DNA of 64,000 nucleotides from Oceanispirochaeta sp. M1 (GTDB lineage: Bacteria; Spirochaetota; Spirochaetia; DSM-2461), in assembly GCF_003346715.1 (NCBI RefSeq), contig NZ_QQPQ01000009.1, positions 62,001-126,000 of the forward strand, written 5' to 3'. This document shows positions 44,368 through 52,199 of the stretch, piece by piece (position 1 is the first letter of the stretch; the number at the start of each line of letters is the position of its first letter). The position numbers were made by a program, and so were the translations under genes. The notes under the pieces were generated by a model. That model was not told the origin of the DNA and did no database searches. It saw nothing but the letters and a program-made list of their open reading frames with translations.

Positions 44368-45551
44368 TGAACAGCTCCCCCATTGGAATCAGAAATCCCT
44401 ACCAGCTCCGGATTGCCCCTGCTGATTCCTTTAATGGATGCGATATAGGAGGTACGAACAAAAGCTTGTGGGCGAAACCCCAGAATCACTGAGTCTCCGA
44501 TTTGACATCCTGCACCCTCTGTTCCATGGAGCATGCCATAATAGTCGATAGCCTGGTACGGTGGAATCTGTGCCTCATAAAAACGGTCCAGAATATGAGC
44601 ACTACTTTTTGAAGAGAGGGCTGTAGGTTTATAATCAGGAAATACAGGATCAATATACAAACCGCCTCCATAAAAGTAGGGTGTCCCCTGATGCAGGTGC
44701 GCCAATTCAGACAAATACAATACACCGGGGATTTCAACAAGATCCCGGACAGCATGCAAAGGAGTTGTACCTGTCAGACCGTGCCCCGGCTCTATCTGTG
44801 TGACCCCTTCCTCAGCCAGGAGAGGCAGAATCTCTACTGAAGTTGTTCCCGGAGCATTAACTTCAAAATCCTTTAAACCTAGATTATGCAGACGTTTTGC
44901 TGCAGCACTGAGAGTTTTCAGATTATGGGTTTTCTCCACTGTTGAACTGACATCATTATAAAGAAGGCAGGGGAAGGTTGTCAGTCCTGCAAAACGGAGA
45001 GAGCCGAGACCGGAAAGATAATCTAGAGTACTTTCAAGCCTTTCTACTGGGATACCTCCCGCATGACCTTCATAAAAGTTATCTCCCTTTCCATAAATTC
45101 TCAGAAAGATTTTCTGAACGAGTCCCTGTCTCTGTGCTTCATTATTAAGGACTGTGAGAGTTTCCTTATTAAAGACTGTCCAGAATTCCGGTTTCTGTGA
45201 AAGGCAGTAGGAAATATCCCCGGCAGGGATCTGTACCAGATGACCCGCATGGCCGATCTTATGACCGTTTGATCTAAGAGATCGGAAGCCTTTTATATCA
45301 ACGGTAACAAAACTCTTAATCCCTCCCGCAACAGCAGCATCAAGAGCCGGCTTATGACGACCAATTTGCTTTGACATTCCAAAAGTAGTAATTCCCAATG
45401 TTGCGGCTTTATTACTGATATAAGAAGCATTCTTTTCAATTGCATCCAAATCAAGAACACAGCAATTGGACGGCAATTTCATTTCCTGGTGAAGACTTAC
45501 TGCCGCTTTTATGAATTCAGGATTTCTCCTGGTAAGTGCATTTAAGAACAT
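44358..45551 (-). CDS. YhfX-like PLP-dependent protein (alanine-racemase fold, 397 aa)
   Basis: The N-terminal alanine-racemase-like TIM barrel starts near residue 25. V-L-D-L-D-A-I-E-K-N is the strand-1 motif, and K in F-G-M-S-K-Q-I-G-R-H is the expected pyridoxal-phosphate lysine. A C-terminal beta domain follows. The whole length fits the YhfX family, known from the enterobacterial yhf cluster and of unproved activity. It lies inside the CUT2 transporter operon, between the permease and ATPase genes, overlapping the ATPase gene by ten bases. This suggests that the transported compound has an amino group or is handled by a racemase-like step; that is inference. Confidence 0.82.
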   Translation of the reverse strand: MFLNALTRRNPEFIKAAVSLHQEMKLPSNCCVLDLDAIEKNASYISNKAATLGITTFGMSKQIGRHKPALDAAVAGGIKSFVTVDIKGFRSLRSNGHKIGHAGHLVQIPAGDISYCLSQKPEFWTVFNKETLTVLNNEAQRQGLVQKIFLRIYGKGDNFYEGHAGGIPVERLESTLDYLSGLGSLRFAGLTTFPCLLYNDVSSTVEKTHNLKTLSAAAKRLHNLGLKDFEVNAPGTTSVEILPLLAEEGVTQIEPGHGLTGTTPLHAVRDLVEIPGVLYLSELAHLHQGTPYFYGGGLYIDPVFPDYKPTALSSKSSAHILDRFYEAQIPPYQAIDYYGMLHGTEGAGCQIGDSVILGFRPQAFVRTSYIASIKGISRGNPELVGISDSNGGAVQWP

Positions 45552-45571
45552 AGTTAACTCCTAATACGACA

Positions 45572-45590
45572 AAGGCTCTTTTAGAGCCTT
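45572..45590. other. Perfect hairpin between permease and YhfX-like genes
   Basis: AAGGCTCT and AGAGCCTT form an eight-base-pair stem with loop TTT (45572-45590). In the sense of the operon (minus strand) no T-run follows, so it is probably an intercistronic structure affecting processing or relative expression rather than a full terminator. Confidence 0.45.
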
Positions 45591-45618
45591 GATATTTTTC
45601 AGATCAGAACCCAAAAGC

Positions 45619-46584
45619 TTAATTATTTTTTCCTTCTCTCAGACTGAGAGATACGGCGATAATGATGATTACACCTCTGGCAATCATCTGCTCAGAAACA
45701 GAAAGTCCCATAAGAAGAAGGGCATTATTCAGCATTCCCATGATTATTGATCCAAGAATTGCCCCTATGGCTGTTCCCTTGCCACCAGTAAAACTGGTAC
45801 CTCCGATAATGACTGAAGCAATTACAGTCATGACATCCGATTCACCCAGTGTATAACGGGCACCATGCAATCTTCCGGCATAAAGCACTCCAGCAAATGA
45901 TGCAGAGAGACCGCTGATAACAAGAACCATGAGTCTGGTAAAATCTGTCTTTATTCCTGTGTAATGGGCTGCATTTCTATTACCACCTGTTGCCAGAACG
46001 GCTTTACCAAAGGGTGTATGCTTTAATAGGATATGACCGAGAATTGCAACAACTGCAGTCCAGACAAAAAGTGTAGAAACAGCACCGATATCACCGGAAC
46101 CGAACAGATATGTAAAATTCTTATTTATAATAGGAACAGCTTCCAGGTTGGTTATTGAACGGGCAAGACCGGTAACAATGCTGGATGTACCCAGAGTTAC
46201 CAAGAATGCCGGGATTCGCGCCTTAGTTGTTATCAGACCATTAACCAGTCCAATGATTCCTCCAGTCAAAAGAGCCGTAGCCAATGCAAGAAGTACCACA
46301 TCTGTTCGTTCCAAAACCAGAGCGGCAATCAGAGCAGAGAGAGCAACAGTCCCGCCGATGGAAAGGTCGATTTCTCCTGCAGAAATAGCAAAGGTCATCC
46401 CGACAGCCATTACAGAAACCATAGCTGTCTGCCTCAGGATATTCATTAGATTCCGTGAAGAGAGAAATCCCTTATCATGTAATATGAGAGAAAAGATAAT
46501 CAGTAAAAAAATGAAACTTATATAGACAATATATTGTCTTATGAAATCTTTGAAAGATTCCCTGTTTGATAGAATGTTTGTCAT
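45619..46584 (-). CDS. CUT2 sugar ABC transporter permease, RbsC-like (321 aa)
   Basis: This is a polytopic inner-membrane permease of the ribose/xylose/galactose type with eight to ten hydrophobic segments. Family landmarks are S-A-G-E-I-D-L-S-I-G-G-T-V-A-L after the second helix, G-L-V-N-G-L-I-T-T-K-A-R-I-P-A-F-L-V-T-L-G-T in the middle, and V-I-I-G-G-T-S-F-T-G-G-K-G-T near the C-terminus. The cytoplasmic loops are the docking sites for the RbsA-like ATPase, and possibly for the ABC cassette of the divergently encoded kinase. Confidence 0.94.
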   Translation of the reverse strand: MTNILSNRESFKDFIRQYIVYISFIFLLIIFSLILHDKGFLSSRNLMNILRQTAMVSVMAVGMTFAISAGEIDLSIGGTVALSALIAALVLERTDVVLLALATALLTGGIIGLVNGLITTKARIPAFLVTLGTSSIVTGLARSITNLEAVPIINKNFTYLFGSGDIGAVSTLFVWTAVVAILGHILLKHTPFGKAVLATGGNRNAAHYTGIKTDFTRLMVLVISGLSASFAGVLYAGRLHGARYTLGESDVMTVIASVIIGGTSFTGGKGTAIGAILGSIIMGMLNNALLLMGLSVSEQMIARGVIIIIAVSLSLREGKNN

Positions 46585-46591
46585 AGGTCCT

Positions 46592-46642
46592 CCGGTCTCC
46601 GGCCGGAGCCGGGAAATACCGGAGCAGTTTATTCCGCTCCGG
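46592..46642 (-). other. Two GC-rich hairpins between binding-protein and permease genes
   Basis: CTCCGG/CCGGAG (46597-46602, 46603-46608), flanked by CCGG on both sides (46592-46595, 46609-46612), and CCGGAGC/GCTCCGG (46619-46625, 46636-46642) form two strong stem-loops in the 88-base gap. The repeats are variants of the same sequence and could also pair with each other. Such structures often protect binding-protein mRNA. Confidence 0.55.
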
Positions 46643-46672
46643 CAGATTGTCAGTCAGAAAGATTTAAAGTGC

Positions 46673-47809
46673 TTATTTAAGTGACTTCAGAACGCTTGAT
46701 GGAGGATCTTTTCTGAGGGACTGATTCCAGACCTCTCTGATATTATCACTGGTCATTTTTAGATAAGGAACGACTACGAAGGGAGGAACTTTTTCACCTA
46801 TAAGTTCCAGTGCCGCGGAACGAGCCATTGTTACTCCGATATCATAGGGGACATCAGCAACCTTTCCGTACACATTACCCTTCAAAGCGATATCCAGATC
46901 AAGAGTAGCACCCAGGTCATGGGTTACAACTTTGACATCATTCCATCCTCCTGAACGGAGAGCTGCGACAACACCCTCTGCTGCAACATCCCAGGCTACA
47001 TAGATCCCGGTTATATCTGGATTCTGAGTCATCATGGCATTAGTGACTTCCTCTGTTGCACTCTCTTCAGAAAATCCCTTTTCAGCAGCGATAGACATAC
47101 CGGCATATTTGTTCTCAATATCCTTCTTAAATGCAGAGTCTCTGTTATTGGTCACAAAAAAATCGGCATCATGATAGATAAACCCGACCTTACCTTCACC
47201 GTTCAGTGCATCATTCATCAGCTCCGCTGCAGCACGGCCCATACCGTAATGGTCACCTGTAACAACATTGACATATTCACTTCCGGCCTTGTATCCATCC
47301 ACACCGTTGTCTGCGAAAACTAAAACGATGTTGTTATCCACAACTGGTCTAAAAGCACGGGCTCCGGAAACAGGGTCTACAACAAGAGTCAGTATTGCAT
47401 CCGGCTGGAGAGCCATACATGTTTCAACATCTGTAGCCTGTTTAGCAGGATCAAACTGTGCATCCGCATTTGAAACTACTTTAACCCCAAGACGTGCAAA
47501 TTCATCTTCTGCTCCCTTGGAGAGAGCATTATACCATTCGCCTGATCCTGCCCAGAGAAGTGCGGCCTTGAACTGACCGTCTTTTACATTCTGAACCTGT
47601 GCATCAGTCAATTCTACTTCACTGGCTCGAACAGCAGTTTCACCATTGGGTCCTTTCGCAAGGGCCAGATCGCTATCACTGACTTCTGGAAGTGCCTCAG
47701 CTTTAATTACTTTAGATTCAGATGCACCAGAGCTGTCCTGCTGACCTCCAGCAAAGCTCATTGCTGTCAATGAGACCAGAATGATCAGACTTGTAAAAAT
47801 ACGTTTCAT
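46673..47809 (-). CDS. CUT2 periplasmic sugar-binding protein, RbsB-like (378 aa)
   Basis: This is a type 1 periplasmic binding protein. The signal peptide M-K-R-I-F-T-S-L-I-I-L-V-S-L-T runs to about residue 19 and is followed by F-A-G-G-Q-Q, without a lipobox Cys. The two-lobed fold is visible in F-K-A-A-L-L-W-A-G-S-G-E-W, V-V-S-N-A-D-A-Q-F-D-P and G-I-Y-V-A-W-D-V-A. AAAGGAG precedes the ATG at 47809. An in-frame start at 47881 is rejected because it would lie upstream of the sigma-54 promoter (47861-47875) and hide the signal peptide. It heads the operon binding protein, permease, YhfX-like, ATPase. The ligand is unknown; ribose itself should not be assumed. Confidence 0.93.
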   Translation of the reverse strand: MKRIFTSLIILVSLTAMSFAGGQQDSSGASESKVIKAEALPEVSDSDLALAKGPNGETAVRASEVELTDAQVQNVKDGQFKAALLWAGSGEWYNALSKGAEDEFARLGVKVVSNADAQFDPAKQATDVETCMALQPDAILTLVVDPVSGARAFRPVVDNNIVLVFADNGVDGYKAGSEYVNVVTGDHYGMGRAAAELMNDALNGEGKVGFIYHDADFFVTNNRDSAFKKDIENKYAGMSIAAEKGFSEESATEEVTNAMMTQNPDITGIYVAWDVAAEGVVAALRSGGWNDVKVVTHDLGATLDLDIALKGNVYGKVADVPYDIGVTMARSAALELIGEKVPPFVVVPYLKMTSDNIREVWNQSLRKDPPSSVLKSLK

Positions 47810-47860
47810 AAATACTCCTTTGAATGTCCTACCCCTTTCTGGGGAGTTCCTATCCAGAAC

Positions 47861-47875
47861 GCAAGGATCGTGCCA
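47861..47875 (-). promoter_or_regulatory. Sigma-54 (-24/-12) promoter of the CUT2 transporter operon
   Basis: On the minus strand TGGCACG-ATCC-TTGC (47875 to 47861) matches the consensus sigma-54 promoter TGGCACG-N4-TTGC at every position. Transcription would start near 47849, about 40 bases before the binding-protein ATG. The divergent neighbour gene encodes a sigma-54 activator with the G-A-Y-T-G-A loop, which strongly supports the call. Confidence 0.88.
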
Positions 47876-47986
47876 TCTCATCTAAAAAAAGAACATAAAA
47901 ACCAATATTTATTTATGCCATATGAATTTAAAGAATTCCTTAGACATTTAAACAAAAATTAAGCTTGCATTATTATGTGCACCTGA

Positions 47987-48001
47987 TTTACATTATGTAA
48001 A
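47987..48001. promoter_or_regulatory. Candidate upstream activator site, perfect palindrome
   Basis: TTTACAT-T-ATGTAAA is a perfect 15-base palindrome centred about 145 bases upstream of the predicted sigma-54 transcription start, a normal distance for an enhancer bound by an NtrC-type activator. It also lies just before the regulator's own ATG (48018) and overlaps a possible sigma-70 promoter (TTGCAT 47965-47970, TACATT 47989-47994, 18-base spacer), which would allow autoregulation. Confidence 0.5.
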
Positions 48002-48017
48002 GGTTAAACTATTAAAC

Positions 48018-49343
48018 ATGCACACTAACTTCACACTATTGATCATTGATGATAAAGAAAAACTCTGCCGTATCCTGGCGCATGACTTTGAAAATATCGG
48101 TTATAAGGCACATTATGCTCTTAACAGTAAAGATGCCCTCCCCTATATTCGGAATAAAAAGGCAGATGTTGTACTTCTAGACCTGAGGCTTAAAGATGAG
48201 AACGGTATAGATATTCTTAAAGAGATCAAAGCCATTGATACATCGATACCAGTAATAATAATGACAGGCTATGCAAGTATAGAAACTGCAGTGGATGCCA
48301 TAAAATTGGGAGCCTGGGATTATATGCAGAAACCCCTCCCCTTTGCACGGGTTCAGAGAGTGGTTGAAAATGCTCTTCAATCCAGCAGGTTGGCTAATGA
48401 AAATACAGAGCTGAAAAACCGACTCAGCAGCAAAACGGCCGCATATCAGTCCATGAATCCCGGAATCAACAGCCTTATGATGAAAATTCATAAGATGTCG
48501 GAGACAGATTTCCCTGTTGTTTTTATCGGAGAGAGCGGAACCGGCAAAGAGATCATGGCCGAATACGTCCACAATCATTCCACCAGAGCTTCCCGGAAAA
48601 TGTTTAAAATAAACTGTGCCTCTTTCCCGGCAAATCTTTTAGATAATGAACTCTTTGGTCATGAAAAGGGTGCCTATACGGGAGCAGATTCTCTATACAA
48701 AGGGATATTCGAACAGGCCGACGGAGGAACCCTCTTTCTGGATGAAATAGGTGATATGCCTCTGGAGATTCAGGCCAGGGTTCTCAGAACTCTACAGAAC
48801 AGTGAAATAAGACGTCTTGGAGGAGATAAAACCATTCAGGTAAATGTCCGCTTCATAGCTGCCACAAATAAGGATTTAGAATATCTGATCAGGGAAAAAC
48901 AGTTCAGGGAAGATCTTTACTACCGTTTGAATACCGCATTATTCCGACTCCCTCCCTTACGAGAGAGAAAGGATGACCTCCCCGGACTTATCAGCAATTT
49001 TATGAAAGAGTATGGAACTGAGAAGGCTTTCGATGGCGAGGCAAGGAATATCATCAACAGTTATTTCTGGCCGGGAAATATCCGTGAATTAAAAAATGTA
49101 ATTAATTTTGCCATGACAATGTCTTCCAGTGAAATGATTAGAAAACAGGACCTCCCGCCCTATCTCTCAGGAAATGAAAATATGCCAGTTGAAGTTCATG
49201 ACGAAGACCCTGAACTGCTTGAAAAAGAGGAACTTCTTGAGGCCCTGAAGAAATGCAGATACAACAAGAAGAAAACAGCCGAATATCTGAATATAAGCCG
49301 CAGAACAATCTACAACCGTCTTGAAAAACATGGTCTGCTATGA
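48018..49343 (+). CDS. NtrC-family sigma-54-dependent response regulator (441 aa)
   Basis: Three domains are visible. A receiver domain (residues 5-120) has D11-D12, phosphoacceptor D55 in V-V-L-L-D-L-R, the conserved Thr in I-M-T-G-Y-A and Lys in Q-K-P. An AAA+ domain (about 150-370) has Walker A G-E-S-G-T-G-K-E (171-178), the sigma-54 contact loop G-A-Y-T-G-A (218-223) and Walker B D242-E243. A Fis-type helix-turn-helix lies at the C-terminus (K-K-T-A-E-Y-L-N-I-S-R-R-T-I-Y-N-R-L). It should activate sigma-54 RNA polymerase when phosphorylated. Its stop overlaps the kinase start (ATGA, 49340-49343), and it is divergent from a transporter operon with a sigma-54 promoter. Confidence 0.95.
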   Translation: MHTNFTLLIIDDKEKLCRILAHDFENIGYKAHYALNSKDALPYIRNKKADVVLLDLRLKDENGIDILKEIKAIDTSIPVIIMTGYASIETAVDAIKLGAWDYMQKPLPFARVQRVVENALQSSRLANENTELKNRLSSKTAAYQSMNPGINSLMMKIHKMSETDFPVVFIGESGTGKEIMAEYVHNHSTRASRKMFKINCASFPANLLDNELFGHEKGAYTGADSLYKGIFEQADGGTLFLDEIGDMPLEIQARVLRTLQNSEIRRLGGDKTIQVNVRFIAATNKDLEYLIREKQFREDLYYRLNTALFRLPPLRERKDDLPGLISNFMKEYGTEKAFDGEARNIINSYFWPGNIRELKNVINFAMTMSSSEMIRKQDLPPYLSGNENMPVEVHDEDPELLEKEELLEALKKCRYNKKKTAEYLNISRRTIYNRLEKHGLL

Positions 49344-51169
49344 AACTTGAAACGATAACCCTCCAGAAAGTCAGCTATGATTATGGAACCTATCCCGTTT
49401 TAAGAGATACAAGTCTCAAGGTCTGCTGCGGAGAAATACATGCAGTAGTAGGTGAGCACGGTACTGGTAAATCAACAATCGCCCATATACTGAGCGGTTT
49501 CTATAATCCCAAATCTGGAAGCCTCAGCATAAATGGACAGGAAGAGTTGAAGCTGAGCAGAAGAAAGGCCAGAGAACTGGGGATCTACTATGTCAGTCAG
49601 CAAAATCCCCTGATTGAGGAATTCACAGTCTGGGAAAATATAATTCTTGATGAAAAATCATCAGTTTTCCCCCTACAGACAAGAAAAGGACAGCTGAAGA
49701 AGGTCCAATATTTCCTAGGATCTCTTGCAGTGGACTTCGACCTGGACCTTGAAAAACCCATAAAGCAGCTGGGCCTCAGCGATCTGGTTCTGGTTGATAT
49801 TCTGAAGTCACTTTACAAAAACCCAAGCCTTCTGATAATCGATGAAGCCCTGGAAAAACTGAACGCAGCAAGCCTTCTCAAGATTCATACTCTTTTACGG
49901 CAGAGAAAAGAGAAAGGGATGGGTGTGCTCTTCATTACCCATAGGATTGACGATATTTTCTTCTTTGCGGACAAAGTCTCAATCATTAGAAATGGAACAG
50001 TATTCGCCACAGAAGATGCTGATAAGATTGACCGGATCGCTCTGATTAAACTGGCCTATACACAGATTACTGAAAGCCTTCAGAAACTGACCCGGCAGTC
50101 CTTTACTGAACTTCTGAAATTCAATGAAACAATACTGAATGACCTACCTGTGAATCTTATCCTTATCAATACAAACGAAGAGGTGAAGCTTGTAAATAAA
50201 CAAGCCGCCCAACTATTTCCTGAAGGGAAGATTCTTGAAGACAGCACTGAACTTTCAGCTCTTCTGGGCTCAAAGAACTCTGATATATTGAATCAGATCA
50301 GGCCTGCTCTGCAGAAGGGAAAAGAAAAGAAATACTTTAATATGCGTCTCTATACAGAAAAGATGGCAACTCTTAATAATATTACCTTATTCCCCATACG
50401 AGAGGGTAATAAACTGATTGGAACCATTCTGATAATTGAAGATATTACGTCCTATGAGGAACTTAGGAAAAAGATGCAGCTCTCAGAGAATCTGGCCTCT
50501 GTTGGTATTCTGGCCTCGGGAGTGGCACATGAAATAAATAACCCCCTGGAGATCATTCATTATTATCTTGAGAATATCCGTTTTAATAATCAGAATGAAG
50601 CGATAGCCTCATCACTGATAAGTATTGAGGAGGAAGTGGAAGATATATCAAAAATCATTGGAAACCTAGTCGCTCTTTCACCGGGAAAAGAGAATGAAGC
50701 AGTTCAGGTTTTTGATCTGGTCAAATCCATAAAAGATATCTGCAATCTTATAGATTATGAAGCAAGAAAACGGAAAATATCTCTCAATATTGACACAGGC
50801 AAAAGTGAGATTCTTATTAATGCCAACAAACTGGAGATCAAGCAGTTAGTACTCAATTTGATCAAAAACAGCTTTGAGGCCCTTAAGGAAGAGGGAAAAG
50901 TGCTTGTTAAATGCCGGGTAGAGAAAGAGGATAATTTAGTGTTAATAAAGATCTCTGACAGTGGCCCCGGACTGCCGGAAGAAGAATTACAGTCTATCTT
51001 CCTCCCTTTCTTCAGTTCAAAGACAGGAGACAGCAATCTTGGAATGGGCCTTTCTATCTGCCACAGCATTATTGAAAAGCATCAGGGGTCCATAAAAGCT
51101 GAAAATGAAAAAAACGGAGGACTTTGCATGAGCATTGAGCTTCCCCTCTACTCAAACACAATTTCCTGA
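49340..51169 (+). CDS. ABC-cassette / PAS / histidine kinase fusion (609 aa)
   Basis: Residues 1-~235 are an RbsA-like ABC ATPase cassette: Walker A G38-E-H-G-T-G-K44-S-T46, Q-loop Q87/Q88, the T-V-W-E-N segment, Walker B L-L-I-I-D168-E169 and H-loop H201. The signature motif is degraded: L144-G-L-S-D148 stands where the transporter ATPase has L-P-V-G-K, and the following Q-Q is lost. After a helical linker comes a PAS domain (~256-370), then a kinase core: H-box H397-E-I-N-N-P, N-box N506-x-x-x-N510, D540-S-G-P-G and G-M-G-L-S. There is no membrane segment or signal peptide. The start overlaps the response-regulator stop. It is probably a soluble sensor kinase whose input is a repurposed transporter ATPase; sensing by docking on the permease, or by nucleotide binding, is my inference. 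Confidence 0.92.
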   Translation: MKLETITLQKVSYDYGTYPVLRDTSLKVCCGEIHAVVGEHGTGKSTIAHILSGFYNPKSGSLSINGQEELKLSRRKARELGIYYVSQQNPLIEEFTVWENIILDEKSSVFPLQTRKGQLKKVQYFLGSLAVDFDLDLEKPIKQLGLSDLVLVDILKSLYKNPSLLIIDEALEKLNAASLLKIHTLLRQRKEKGMGVLFITHRIDDIFFFADKVSIIRNGTVFATEDADKIDRIALIKLAYTQITESLQKLTRQSFTELLKFNETILNDLPVNLILINTNEEVKLVNKQAAQLFPEGKILEDSTELSALLGSKNSDILNQIRPALQKGKEKKYFNMRLYTEKMATLNNITLFPIREGNKLIGTILIIEDITSYEELRKKMQLSENLASVGILASGVAHEINNPLEIIHYYLENIRFNNQNEAIASSLISIEEEVEDISKIIGNLVALSPGKENEAVQVFDLVKSIKDICNLIDYEARKRKISLNIDTGKSEILINANKLEIKQLVLNLIKNSFEALKEEGKVLVKCRVEKEDNLVLIKISDSGPGLPEEELQSIFLPFFSSKTGDSNLGMGLSICHSIIEKHQGSIKAENEKNGGLCMSIELPLYSNTIS

Positions 51170-51278
51170 GAAATCATCCATACTTAGATTAATATCTAAA
51201 GAGAATAATCAGTAAAAAATAGCAAGTAATTATTCACTTTTACTATACTGCTCTGATATAGATTGAAATAGTTTATGA

Positions 51279-52121
51279 TCATAGTCTTTTACGGAATTCC
51301 CGGGGTGATGCTCCGGTATATTTTTTGAAGATTCTTGAAAAATAAAATTCATCTTCATATCCTGCCGCTTCGGCGGCATCCCTTACTGAACTGCGGCGGA
51401 GGAGAGCATCCTTTGCCGCATCAAGTCTCCTTTCAATGATATAAGACTTTATAGAGATGCCTGTGTAATCCTTAAATATGTTGGATGTATGACTGTATCC
51501 GTACTCCGACAGTTTCATCAGTTTTTCCAATAACAACGGTTCCCGGTACCCCTTTTCAATTACGGAAATGATACCAAGAACGAGAGTACTCTTTCGGTTC
51601 TCTTCAATATCTGTCTCAAGATAGGCTTCCTCCATAAACCTGGTCAGCAGAACCATAAAAAGCGGATTAGTATCAAGAGGGAGCCAGCTCTCCCTGCCTC
51701 CGGCAATTATTCTTTTAATCTCGGAGAGAATGTGCAGTATAAAATCCCAGTCGGAAAAACGGATCAGAGGTTTATAACTGATAAGATTAAAAAAATCTGT
51801 TTTCTGGAATAGATAGAGCATAAAGTGCTGGGCTACCAAGACAACTGCTTCAGTACTGACTTTTTTAGCATTTACAAGACAGTGAGGTGGTACAAGAAGG
51901 GCCATTCCCGGATGCAGTGTGTAAAGAGTCCTGTTTAAATAGAAATCTGCACTTCCTTCTTCACAGATAAATAAATCGTAATCATTCATGGTCATATTTG
52001 ATATATCCCAGTCATCCTGATTTACCTGGGGATAGGGGGGCTCGGTTAAATTTAAATTAATATTTCGATAGGGAAGCTTCTTATAGAAAGGAATCTCATC
52101 CATATTGCTCAAATATAGCAT
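51279..52121 (-). CDS. AraC-family transcriptional regulator (280 aa)
   Basis: An N-terminal cupin (D-Y-D-L-F-I-C-E-E-G-S-A-D-F-Y-L, H-P-G-M-A-L-L-V-P-P-H) is followed by a C-terminal double helix-turn-helix ending R-D-A-A-E-A-A-G-Y-E-D-E-F-Y-F-S-R-I-F-K-K and S-P-R-E-F-R-K-R. It is convergent with the kinase gene and divergent, by 78 bases, from the Gfo/Idh-isomerase-URO-D genes, which are its likely targets. No ribosome-binding site is visible; an ATG at 52103 is an alternative start. The 109-base gap on its 3' side holds the AT-rich inverted repeat TTAGAT/ATCTAA (51184-51199) and nothing else I recognise. Confidence 0.92.
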   Translation of the reverse strand: MLYLSNMDEIPFYKKLPYRNINLNLTEPPYPQVNQDDWDISNMTMNDYDLFICEEGSADFYLNRTLYTLHPGMALLVPPHCLVNAKKVSTEAVVLVAQHFMLYLFQKTDFFNLISYKPLIRFSDWDFILHILSEIKRIIAGGRESWLPLDTNPLFMVLLTRFMEEAYLETDIEENRKSTLVLGIISVIEKGYREPLLLEKLMKLSEYGYSHTSNIFKDYTGISIKSYIIERRLDAAKDALLRRSSVRDAAEAAGYEDEFYFSRIFKKYTGASPREFRKRL

Positions 52122-52162
52122 ATTCAGTCAGAATAAATCCATGTTTCTTCAGAAAAGAACCA

Positions 52163-52191
52163 TTCATTTCCAGATAAAACAGCCGTACAAT
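52163..52191 (+). promoter_or_regulatory. Weak sigma-70-type promoter before the Gfo/Idh gene
   Basis: TTCATT (52163-52168) and TACAAT (52186-52191) are 17 bases apart. The good -10 with poor -35 box suits an activator-dependent (AraC-type) promoter. The predicted start is only a base or two before the ATG at 52200, implying a leaderless or nearly leaderless message. Confidence 0.4.
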
Positions 52192-52199
52192 CTCATATT

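Noticed and set aside
47810-47881. Upstream in-frame start for the RbsB-like protein at 47881
   Set aside because: It would precede the sigma-54 promoter and put 24 non-signal residues before a clear signal peptide; 47809 has an AAAGGAG site.
48010-48015. TATTAA as -10 box of the response-regulator gene with TTTACA (47987) as -35 box
   Set aside because: Spacing is 17 but the transcription start would fall after the ATG at 48018.
49340-50045. Reading the first part of the kinase gene as a separate transporter ATPase gene
   Set aside because: The frame is continuous through PAS and kinase domains with no internal stop or credible restart, and the signature motif is degraded, so it is a fusion and not a working transporter subunit by itself.
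51184-51199. TTAGAT/ATCTAA as terminator between the kinase and AraC genes
   Set aside because: AT-only short stem with no T-run; could easily arise by chance in this AT-rich gap.
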